Shown piece after piece: positions 14,738-21,419 of a stretch of DNA of 64,000 nt. The stretch comes from Serratia oryzae (GTDB taxonomy: Bacteria; Pseudomonadota; Gammaproteobacteria; Enterobacterales; Enterobacteriaceae). The stretch is from assembly GCF_001976145.1 (NCBI RefSeq), contig NZ_MOXD01000004.1, forward strand, positions 248,482-312,481, in the 5' to 3' direction. The number at the start of each line of letters is the position of its first letter. Positions within the stretch are counted from its first letter, which is position 1. The notes under the pieces were generated by a model, which saw only the letters and a program-made list of their open reading frames with translations, had not been told where the DNA came from and did not search any database. The position numbers were made by a program, and so were the translations under genes.

Positions 14738-15949
14738 ATGTGGCCATGGAAACGCAAGACCGAAAACCGCAGCATGACCATTGATGAGTTTCTGGCTATG
14801 GCCGGTATCCCTAACACCGGTTCAGGTGAACATGTCTCATCGGGCAATGCTGAAACACTGCCTGCCGTCTTAAACGCCGTGGCGGTGATCAGTGAAGCGG
14901 TGGCCTCCATGCCCTGCTACTTGTACCGAGTAACCCGCACTAATGGCGTAGAGGCCCGTACCTGGTTAGCCGATCACCCCGTTGATGTGTTGCTGAATGA
15001 GCGCCCGAACGATTGCCAGACCCCTTATCAGTTCAAGCGCACCCTGATGCGCCATTGCCTGCTGAACGGTAATGCCTACGCGGTGATCAAATGGGGCAAA
15101 GACGGCCAGCCGCAATCCCTGCACCCTTACCCACCGCGTGCCGTGGTACCGAAACGCCTGGATGAGCACCGCTATGCCTACACCATTACCGAACCCTTCA
15201 GCGGGCGCGTGCGTACCTACCTGCAGGAAGAAATCCTGCACCTGCGCTACTCCACCGATGATGGCTTCCTGTCCCGTTCTCCGGTCAGCATTTGCCGGGA
15301 AACTCTGGGGCTGGGTATGGCCCAACAGCGCCACGGTGCCAGCATCATGCGCGATGGCCTGATGGCCGCAGGTATCATCAAATCAGGTGAATGGTTCGAC
15401 AGCATCAAAGGTGCAAAAGCGATGGAGGCGCTAGAACGTTACAAAGGGGCCAAGAATGCCGGTAAGACGCCGATCCTTGAAGGGGGTATGGATTACCAGC
15501 AATTAGGCATGAGCAATCAGGATGCTGAATGGCTGGCCTCTCGCCGCTTCACCATTGAAGACGTTGCCCGGATCTTCAATATCAGCCCGATCTTCCTGCA
15601 AGAGTATTCCAACAGTACCTACAGCAACTTCAGCGAAGCCAGCCGCGCTTTCCATGCCATGACGATGCGCCCCTGGTTAACCAACTTTGAACAGCAACTT
15701 AAAGCTGCCTTGCTGTTGGTTTCCCCGTCTTCCGGTTCCCGTTACCTGGTGGAGTTCGACACCACCGACCTGTTGCGCGCCAATCCGCAGGATCGCTTCA
15801 AGAGCTACGAGACGGCGATCAAGTCCGGTGTGATGTGTCCGAACGAAGCCCGCGAACGTGAAGGAATGTCGCCACGTGAAGGTGGGGAAGAGTTTAGCCA
15901 GGCATGGAAACAAACGGTTGAGGTAAAAGGCGGTGGGGCAAATGACTGA
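14738..15949 (+). CDS. HK97-family portal protein
   Basis: Forms the twelve-fold ring at the unique head vertex through which DNA is packaged and to which the tail attaches. 403 residues, normal length. Family blocks seen are ETLPAVLNAVAVISEAVASM near the N-terminus, FLSRSPVSICRETLG, and FTIEDVARIFNISPIFL with the helical tail (FEQQLKAALL). The gene sits 1 base after the protease and overlaps the connector gene by 8 bases. Confidence 0.93.
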   Translation: MWPWKRKTENRSMTIDEFLAMAGIPNTGSGEHVSSGNAETLPAVLNAVAVISEAVASMPCYLYRVTRTNGVEARTWLADHPVDVLLNERPNDCQTPYQFKRTLMRHCLLNGNAYAVIKWGKDGQPQSLHPYPPRAVVPKRLDEHRYAYTITEPFSGRVRTYLQEEILHLRYSTDDGFLSRSPVSICRETLGLGMAQQRHGASIMRDGLMAAGIIKSGEWFDSIKGAKAMEALERYKGAKNAGKTPILEGGMDYQQLGMSNQDAEWLASRRFTIEDVARIFNISPIFLQEYSNSTYSNFSEASRAFHAMTMRPWLTNFEQQLKAALLLVSPSSGSRYLVEFDTTDLLRANPQDRFKSYETAIKSGVMCPNEAREREGMSPREGGEEFSQAWKQTVEVKGGGAND

Positions 15950-16241
15950 ATTAATCAGCTTGAAAGAGGTAAAGGCACATTGTCGCATTGATGATGATTA
16001 TGAAGATGAGGACGATCTTCTCCGCGATTACATCGCCGCATCGTTGGAGGTCTGCCAGAAACATATCGGTAAGCGCTTCGGTGATGATCTGGCGTTTAAC
16101 CCGGCGCTTAAAGTGGGGTGCCTGATGTATATCTGTATGCTCTATGAAAATAGGGAGATGGTTGCTGCTCTCACTATCAAAGAAGTCCCGCTGACCATCT
16201 CGCACCTGTGGAGTGTGTACCGTGATCCGGGGGTGTACTGA
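15942..16241 (+). CDS. Head-tail connector, gp6/QLRG-like
   Basis: 99 residues from ATG 15942 (a GTG at 15933 is in frame but lies over the ribosome site GGTGGGG). The opening SLKEVKAHCRIDDDYEDEDDLLRDYI is the signature of the HK97 gp6-like connector that forms a ring beneath the portal. In cf-PICIs the connector/adaptor proteins are what match the helper phage tail. I see only this one; a separate adaptor is not evident. It overlaps the HNH gene by one base. Confidence 0.85.
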   Translation: MTELISLKEVKAHCRIDDDYEDEDDLLRDYIAASLEVCQKHIGKRFGDDLAFNPALKVGCLMYICMLYENREMVAALTIKEVPLTISHLWSVYRDPGVY

Positions 16242-16687
16242 TGCCAGTCCATCCATTGAAACGTTGTACCTATCCCGGTTGTCGTAATCGCGTAAAGTCT
16301 GGCCGCTGCCCTGAGCACAAGCGCCAGACTAACGCCACACTGACTGCCAACCGTGGTACCCGTACCGAGCGTGGTTACTCCAACCGCTGGGGTAAGTATC
16401 GCCTGCTCTATCTCAAGGCTCACCCGCTCTGCGTAATGTGCGAGAAGGAAGGGCGTTATACCCCGGCCAAGATAGTTGATCACATCATCCCGATCGAGGG
16501 TGAAGGCGATGTGCTGTTCTGGCCCGCCAGCAATCATCAGGGGTTATGCGTCAGCCATCACAGCCGCAAGACCACCACACAAGACCCGATCACCAAGCAG
16601 CAGCGCAAGGCCGGTAAGTTCCGCGAACAGGAAGAAGCCGCCAGCCATCGCAACGACTGGATACATGAGTACAACAACAATGCGTGA
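16241..16687 (+). CDS. HNH endonuclease for cos packaging
   Basis: 148 residues. A small zinc-type N-terminus (CTYPGCRNRVKSGRCPEH) precedes the HNH nuclease core: CVMCEKEG, VVDHIIP-like VDHIIPIEGEGD, and NHQGLCVSHHSRKT. In HK97-like phages this nuclease is needed with TerS and TerL to cut cos ends. Its place between connector and TerS is as in other cf-PICIs. It starts at the last base of the connector stop (TGATG). Confidence 0.9.
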   Translation: MPVHPLKRCTYPGCRNRVKSGRCPEHKRQTNATLTANRGTRTERGYSNRWGKYRLLYLKAHPLCVMCEKEGRYTPAKIVDHIIPIEGEGDVLFWPASNHQGLCVSHHSRKTTTQDPITKQQRKAGKFREQEEAASHRNDWIHEYNNNA

Positions 16688-16832
16688 AGAAGAGATTAAT
16701 CAGTTGGTTAGAGGCTTGGAGCGTAGCCGTGACGGGTTTATGAAGCGCCACGGCAAGACGCCTGAACAAGCCACAGGCAAGCGCCTATCACAGCGTGACC
16801 GTGAGCTCGCCGAGGCATTCAGGAACCGATAG
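16665..16832 (+). CDS. Small basic protein overlapping the end of the HNH gene
   Basis: 55 residues in a different frame from ATG 16665, overlapping the HNH gene end by 23 bases, with an alternative ATG at 16680. The sequence (REEEINQLVRGLERSRDGFMKRH...LSQRDRELAEAFRNR) is charged and helical. It could be a small packaging accessory. The ribosome site is weak, so the call is tentative. Confidence 0.45.
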   Translation: MSTTTMREEEINQLVRGLERSRDGFMKRHGKTPEQATGKRLSQRDRELAEAFRNR

Positions 16833-16961
16833 CGGGCCGCTCTGACCGGGTGGGGGGCGTTTTCAGGACAAAGCCCCTCACTGCTGGAACCACCCGCCCC
16901 CTCAAATTTTTACGCGCGGCATTTTTTTTCACAGCAGTAAGGCACAGGAAACAGAAACGTT
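16833..16961 (+). promoter_or_regulatory. Intergenic region, candidate cos site
   Basis: A 129-base gap in an otherwise gap-free operon, directly between the HNH and TerS genes. It is unusually G/C-structured: a GGGTGGGGGGCG block is answered by CCACCCGCCCCC 40 bases later, followed by an ATTTTTTTT tract. In lambda- and HK97-like systems cos lies just upstream of terS. The nick site cannot be defined from sequence alone. Confidence 0.45.
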
Positions 16962-17318
16962 ATGGCAAGACCGCCCAAGCCTCCCGCTTATTTTGACGAG
17001 ATCGCCACCGCAGAGTGGAAAGCGAGAGCCAAGCAAATGATGGAGCGCGGCGATTTAATTGATGCCGATTGGCGCAACCTGGAATTGTATTGCCTCAACT
17101 ACTCGATGTACCGCCGTGCCGTGGCAGACCTTGCGGCCCGTGGTTTTTCGGTTGAGGGTTCACGCGGTGCCACCACCACCAACCCCGCGCTGAAGGCCAA
17201 ATCGGACGCCGAAAAAATCATGATCAAAATGTCTTCCCTGTTGGGTTTTGATCCGGTATCCCGCCGCCGTAATCCAGTAGATATTGAGGAGGAAGACGAA
17301 CTTGACCGCCTGGGATGA
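16962..17318 (+). CDS. Terminase small subunit, P27 family
   Basis: The DNA-recognition subunit of the packaging motor. 118 residues with the P27-type pattern: MARPPKPP opening, AEWKARAKQMMERGDL, LELYCLNYSMYRRAV and the end block LLGFDPVSRRR. It would select the island's own cos DNA. Overlaps the large subunit gene. Confidence 0.88.
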   Translation: MARPPKPPAYFDEIATAEWKARAKQMMERGDLIDADWRNLELYCLNYSMYRRAVADLAARGFSVEGSRGATTTNPALKAKSDAEKIMIKMSSLLGFDPVSRRRNPVDIEEEDELDRLG

Positions 17319-18963
17319 ATACGCAGAAGCGATAAAAAGCGGTGAAATACCGGCGTGTAAGCGGCTAAAACAGGCCATAAACCGCTACTTTTCCGACCTC
17401 AACAACCCCCTTTACGTGTTCGATACGGCCACTGTAGAGCGTTTTGTCGCTTTTTCTCGCCTCTGTCCGCACGTCAAAGGCCCGTTGCGTGGCAAGCCTA
17501 TAGAGCTTGAACCGTGGCAGCAGTTCGCCTTTGCCAACCTGCTGGGCTTCAAATTGGCGGCTACCGGTCGCCGCAAGTACCGCAGCGCCTACATTCAGGT
17601 ACCGCGCAAGAACGCCAAATCGACAGTGGCTGCGATGCTGGCTAACTGGTTCCTGGTGATGGAGCACGGCCAGCAGGACATTTACACCGCCGCCGTGAGC
17701 CGGGATCAGGCCCGTATCGTGTTTGATGATGCCCGGCAGATGTGTCTGCTCTCCAAACCGCTGCGCAAGCGGGTGGCTATCCAGCAGCACAAGCTGATTT
17801 ACGCCAAATCCAACAGCCTGTTAAAGCCGCTGGCGGCCAGAGCCTCCACCATTGAAGGGACTAACCCCAGCCTGGCGGTGGTCGATGAATACCACCTGCA
17901 CCCGGATAACGGCGTGTATTCGGCTCTCGAGCTGGGAATGGGCGGACGCCCCGAAGGCATTCTGTTTGCCATCACGACAGCCGGCAGCAACATCGTATCG
18001 GCCTGCAAGCAACACTATGACTACTGTTGCCAGATATTGGCCGGGGAAGAAGAGAATGAATCGCTGTTCGCGTTGATCTACGAGCTGGACGACGAAACCG
18101 AAGTAGACGACCCGGCGCAGTGGGTGAAGGCCAATCCTAACCTGTCGGTGTCCGTTGATGTGGCCGTACTGGCCGATACTATCCAGAAGGCCCGCGGCAT
18201 TCCCTCGCAGTGGGTAGAAATGCTGACCAAGCGTTTCAATATCTGGTGCCAGGGTGCGACACCGTGGATGGGGGAAGGAGCCTGGAAAGCCTGCGCCGCC
18301 GACTATACCGAAGCCGACCTGGAAGGGCTGACGTGTTACGCCGGTATGGATCTCTCTTCCACCAGTGACATTACCAGCGTTTGCTACACCTTCCCGCTAG
18401 AACGCCGCGTGCGCCTGCTGACGCGCCACTATATCCCTGAAGCCCAATTGCAGAACCCGGCCAATAAGAACCGCACTTTGTACCGCCAGTGGGTGAAACA
18501 GGGCTGGTTACGCACCACGCCGGGGGATTGCATCGACTATGACCGCATCCGTGATGATGTGCTGGCCGACGCTGAGTGCTTCAACATTGAGCTGGTGGGC
18601 TTCGATACCTGGAACGCCACGCAGATCCGCACCCAGCTTCAAGGGGCTGGCCTCGATGTGGAGCCGTTCCCGCAAACCTATGTGAAATTCAGCCCGGTGG
18701 CGAAATCGGCGGAGGTGTTCGTTAACCGCAAGGTGATCGAGCACAACGGCGATCCGGTGCTGACCTGGGCAATGGCTAACGTGGTGATGGAAACCGATGC
18801 CAACGCCAACATCAAGCCGAACAAGAAGAAGGCGGCCAACAAGATAGACCCGGCTGTCGCCTTCCTGATGAGCTTTGGCACCTATCAGCTACAACATGAA
18901 GAATTTGCCTTCGACCTGAGCGAAGAACAACAACAACGCCTTGCAGAGTTCAAGGGTATTTAA
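17302..18963 (+). CDS. Terminase large subunit
   Basis: Packaging ATPase and nuclease, 553 residues from a TTG at 17302 chosen because AGGAGG lies nine bases upstream; a TTG at 17284 is also in frame but has no such site. ATPase motifs: Walker-A-like PRKNAKST near residue 100, Walker B LAVVDEYH near 190, coupling motif in FAITTAGSN. The nuclease domain begins GMDLSSTSDIT and continues to FDTWNATQI and DPAVAFLMSFG. Full length, no disruption. Having its own large terminase means that the island does not rely on helper packaging. Confidence 0.93.
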   Translation: MTAWDEYAEAIKSGEIPACKRLKQAINRYFSDLNNPLYVFDTATVERFVAFSRLCPHVKGPLRGKPIELEPWQQFAFANLLGFKLAATGRRKYRSAYIQVPRKNAKSTVAAMLANWFLVMEHGQQDIYTAAVSRDQARIVFDDARQMCLLSKPLRKRVAIQQHKLIYAKSNSLLKPLAARASTIEGTNPSLAVVDEYHLHPDNGVYSALELGMGGRPEGILFAITTAGSNIVSACKQHYDYCCQILAGEEENESLFALIYELDDETEVDDPAQWVKANPNLSVSVDVAVLADTIQKARGIPSQWVEMLTKRFNIWCQGATPWMGEGAWKACAADYTEADLEGLTCYAGMDLSSTSDITSVCYTFPLERRVRLLTRHYIPEAQLQNPANKNRTLYRQWVKQGWLRTTPGDCIDYDRIRDDVLADAECFNIELVGFDTWNATQIRTQLQGAGLDVEPFPQTYVKFSPVAKSAEVFVNRKVIEHNGDPVLTWAMANVVMETDANANIKPNKKKAANKIDPAVAFLMSFGTYQLQHEEFAFDLSEEQQQRLAEFKGI

Positions 18964-19050
18964 CTTAATTCTTATTTGTGATTTTAATCAAACAACTGTG
19001 GTGATAATTTGATTGTAATAGCACCTTGTGCAAACTATATGGAAATTCTG

Positions 19051-19365
19051 ATGAAACATGTTCTTGAAGTGGCACTGAAAAAATTAACCGCTCGTATAAA
19101 CTTGTCAACAGGACTACTCCATCCACAAGATGAAAGTTTCGCAAAAGAACTATTCAAATTTCTGCATAAAGAGAAAGTTCCTCTACACGGTGATGAAATC
19201 ACTAGTTGGGCCATTACAAATGGTTGGGAGCATAAATATGCCAAAGAACTTGGAGATTTAGCAGGCAGGATAGGTTCTGGTGGAAGGGTTGTAGTTAAAT
19301 TTAAGGGGCAGCTAAATCAAGATTTGATACTGCTTCTAAAGGGCGATAATAAAAATAACCCTTAA
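19051..19365 (+). CDS. Hypothetical protein, DUF1889/YoaC-like
   Basis: 104 residues from ATG 19051 (GGAA upstream); a longer frame upstream lacks a ribosome site. The second half (DESFAKELFKFLHKEKVPLH; EITSWAITNGWEHKYAKELG) resembles the small enterobacterial YoaC/DUF1889 proteins in pattern, from memory. It is more AT-rich than TerL and followed by a good terminator. Probably cargo or an end-of-operon gene; role unknown. Confidence 0.55.
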   Translation: MKHVLEVALKKLTARINLSTGLLHPQDESFAKELFKFLHKEKVPLHGDEITSWAITNGWEHKYAKELGDLAGRIGSGGRVVVKFKGQLNQDLILLLKGDNKNNP

Positions 19366-19382
19366 TTATTTGGCTAATTACT

Positions 19383-19403
19383 GGTCGCTTAGGCGGCCTT
19401 TTT
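19383..19403 (+). terminator. Intrinsic terminator of the packaging transcript
   Basis: GGTCGC-TTAG-GCGGCC followed by TTTTT, 17 bases past the stop of the preceding gene. The stem has one U-G pair. Confidence 0.75.
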
Positions 19404-19579
19404 ATAATGATTCATGATTAGCTTTACTACATTGATATCATATATTTTAACGCCAGATAAAATCAGATCTTGATGTGAGTACAATCAGCACCTGTTCTGA
19501 TTTATTCGTATTTTTTTGTGGTGATACGCATATCGAACAGTGTATCAACTTTAGTTAGTTCGCATATCTTAGAAGTCTA

Positions 19580-20356
19580 TTATATGAAAGGGTATTTCCT
19601 TGTTTTATCGAGTGCGCAGTCTATGGAGTAATGCAGTTCAGTAATCTCTCGGTAATCATATTTTTTTATTTTTAGTGCTTTTCCAAGCGGTAGGCCTTTA
19701 TTCTTGTTTTTTTCGAAATTATTTTTATTTAAATCTAGACGCAATGTGTAGAAGAGACCCTCTGCGAGAAATGAAATTTTATACTCATTGTTTGTATAAT
19801 CTGTATGGCAGGGACATAGTATGTTTTGGATGTAATATGTTCTTTTTTCACTGAAGGGATCATAAATTTTAATGATATTTATTCTCATGATTTCATTTAT
19901 ATCCATCCTTTCATTTATGGCTAGTGTATTCATGAGTAAACAATTCCTTATGATATCAGATACCCTGGGAGGAAATAGTACATTTTTAAATTCATCTAGC
20001 TTGGATTGAGCCATCCTCCAAAATATACTCAAGCAATATAAATAAAAACGATCGTGTTGATAATTATAAACGATTATATTTTTATTCCCTTTTACGATAT
20101 TTTTACTTCTCCTTAATAGACTTATTCCGTATTGCTCAAAATTTGAGCTAAATAATTGTTCGCAGTCGTGGCAAAGCATTTTTTCCTTAGCACCAACGTT
20201 GTCTCTTCTGGGCTTGGTTGTCTCATCAGCAGTTACAACAATTAGTTGCGGTGAGTCTCTTCGAACCTTTTTTATAAAACTATTAGGAATAATATGCGAA
20301 GAACATAGTTTTTTTCTTTCATGGCACAGTGCACATTTTTCATCATTTTCTGACAT
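19580..20356 (-). CDS. Unknown zinc-finger protein with CxxC...SHIIP motif; candidate accessory gene
   Basis: 258 residues, strongly AT-rich. The N-terminus has CALCHERKKLCSSHIIPNSFIKK and, about 45 residues on, LCHDCEQLF: a CxxC...SHIIP...CxxC arrangement like an HNH-type zinc-binding core. The remainder (NIIVYNYQHDRFYLYCLSIF, a later CPCHTDYTN) is not a family I can name and shows no signal peptide or membrane span. It is transcribed alone against the packaging operon next to the right attachment site, where islands of this class keep exchangeable cargo. The distant composition suggests separate acquisition. A role in anti-phage defence is possible by position only. Confidence 0.65.
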   Translation of the reverse strand: MSENDEKCALCHERKKLCSSHIIPNSFIKKVRRDSPQLIVVTADETTKPRRDNVGAKEKMLCHDCEQLFSSNFEQYGISLLRRSKNIVKGNKNIIVYNYQHDRFYLYCLSIFWRMAQSKLDEFKNVLFPPRVSDIIRNCLLMNTLAINERMDINEIMRINIIKIYDPFSEKRTYYIQNILCPCHTDYTNNEYKISFLAEGLFYTLRLDLNKNNFEKNKNKGLPLGKALKIKKYDYREITELHYSIDCALDKTRKYPFI

Positions 20357-20591
20357 TTTAAGGCCCCAGAATGTTTATGGTCTGAAGATTGTAACTCGTT
20401 TTGGGTGGATTGCTTACGCTCATGATACCGGTAAACAAAGTAGCAAATGGACGTGTTTTCTAATGGTGGCTTTTTGCATGAGCAGGGGCATAGCGTTTGT
20501 TCTTCGTGAGTTCTCACAGCTAAGGCTCACCATCAACTGGCATGGTGGTTTACTTTTTAGCCATAATGTTACCCAGAGATACTTATGCAAA

Positions 20592-20612
20592 ATATCCTAT
20601 AAATATCCTAGA
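20592..20612 (+). repeat. Candidate integrase arm site, right end
   Basis: Exact copy of the 21 bases at 5325-5345, 44 bases inside the right core repeat. Confidence 0.65.
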
Positions 20613-20619
20613 AAAACTA

Positions 20620-20648
20620 AAGGGGTTACGCTGTTAACGTAACCCCTT
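20620..20648 (-). terminator. Element-supplied terminator for the tRNA-Ile2 gene
   Basis: Minus-strand AAGGGGTTACG-ttaacag-CGTAACCCCTT followed by TAGTTTTTC, eight bases past the CCA end of the tRNA. Its sequence differs from the original terminator now stranded at 5131-5162, so the island brings its own terminator for the gene it entered. Confidence 0.78.
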
Positions 20649-20656
20649 GTTTTATT

Positions 20657-20702
20657 TGGTGGCCCCTGCTGGGTTTGAACCAGCGACCAAGCGATTATGA
20701 GT
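20657..20702 (-). repeat. attR: core attachment repeat inside tRNA-Ile2
   Basis: Perfect 46-base match to 5171-5216, ending two bases past the anticodon triplet. Marks the right boundary of the island. Confidence 0.92.
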
Positions 20703-20732
20703 CGCCTGCTCTAACCACTGAGCTAAGGGGCC
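20657..20732 (-). tRNA. ileX: tRNA-Ile2 (anticodon CAT)
   Basis: A complete 76-base gene with encoded CCA end: acceptor stem GGCCCCT/AGGGGCC, D arm GCTCAGTGGTTAGAGC, anticodon arm with loop CTCATAA and T arm CTGG-TTCAAAC-CCAG. The anticodon is CAT at 20699-20697. The sequence is that of the minor isoleucine tRNA whose C34 becomes lysidine to read AUA, as in E. coli ileX, which also lies next to mug and rpoD. The 3' 46 bases are the attachment core shared with attL; the gene stays whole because the element carries the same sequence. T-loop position TTCAAAC differs slightly from the E. coli TTCAAGT. Confidence 0.95.
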
Positions 20733-20873
20733 AAGCGGCGTGATTATACGGTAATCGCATGATGAAGGTCTACTGCCTTCAAATCATATGTCGCTTTTAT
20801 GTTCAGTTATAGCCTGTTGTAATTGCAGGCAGATTTTGCGATAACCACTCCAAATGCTTTAACGGAACATATT

Positions 20874-21367
20874 ATGATCACGGATATTCTGGCTCCTGCT
20901 TTGCGGGTTGTCTTTTGTGGCATCAATCCCGGCCTTTCTACTGCGCATTATGGCTATCATTTTGCTAATGCCAACAATCGCTTCTGGAAGGTTATCCATC
21001 AGGCGGGCTTTACTGAGCGTCTCTTGGCTCCGGAAGAAGAGCGGCATCTTCTGGATACGGGGTGCGGCATAACCATGCTGGTTGAACGTCCAACGGTTGA
21101 GGCCAGCGAGTTGGCGCGCAATGAGTTGCGTGCGGGGGGGAGGCATTAAAAGAAAAGATCCTGCAATGCCAGCCGCAGGCGCTGGCGATCCTCGGAAAGC
21201 AGGCATTCAGCAGCGCACTGGGTATCCGCCAGGTGCCCTGGGGACGTCAGGAGATGATGATCGGTAAAACGCAGGTGTGGGTGCTGCCTAATCCGAGCGG
21301 GCTGAACCGTGCCACGCTGGAGCAACTGGTGGTGAGTTATCGTGAACTGTTTCTGGCGCTGAAATAA
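20874..21367 (+). pseudogene. mug: G/U mismatch-specific DNA glycosylase, frameshifted
   Basis: Mug removes uracil or alkylated cytosine opposite guanine. The N-terminal 92 codons match the family well ([18 protein letters not shown], with the catalytic GINPG loop) but stop early at RAGGRH. The remainder continues in another frame ([20 protein letters not shown] ... [12 protein letters not shown] ... ELFLALK-stop). The break is in a run of seven G at 21134-21140; one extra G restores a normal 164-residue protein. This is either a real inactivating slip, a phase-variable tract, or a homopolymer sequencing error. Neighbours (tRNA-Ile2 and rpoD) are as in other enterobacteria. Confidence 0.88.
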
Positions 21368-21377
21368 AGGCAATAAA

Positions 21378-21400
21378 AAACCCCGGGCAGGCCGGGGTTT
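21378..21400. terminator. Bidirectional terminator between mug and rpoD
   Basis: AAACCCCGG-gcagg-CCGGGGTTT with A-rich sequence on one side and TTT on the other; ends both convergent transcripts. Confidence 0.82.
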
Positions 21401-21419
21401 CAATGTGTGTCAGCTAGCC

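Larger units (their letters stand above)
5171..20656 (+). mobile_element. Integrated satellite of the capsid-forming PICI type in tRNA-Ile2
   Basis: The element is delimited by a 46-bp perfect direct repeat, 5171-5216 and 20657-20702, which matches the 3' part of a tRNA-Ile2 gene. Gene order from the left is: integrase and an AT-rich co-gene; AlpA-type regulator; RHH gene opposite an Icd-like gene; four or five small genes; primase/helicase; iterons; then capsid, protease, portal, connector, HNH nuclease, TerS, TerL; and accessory genes at the right. There is no tail, holin, lysin or late regulator, so it cannot form infectious particles alone. A head and packaging module without tails is the defining content of cf-PICIs, known from other Enterobacterales. 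All hallmark genes appear intact by length and motif, so the island may be functional. The boundaries are seen directly; satellite biology is inferred from family knowledge. Confidence 0.9.

Noticed and set aside
20360..20590. Small frames between the zinc-protein gene and attR
   Set aside because: Short, no start signals, and mutually overlapping on both strands; taken as promoter and attachment-region DNA.
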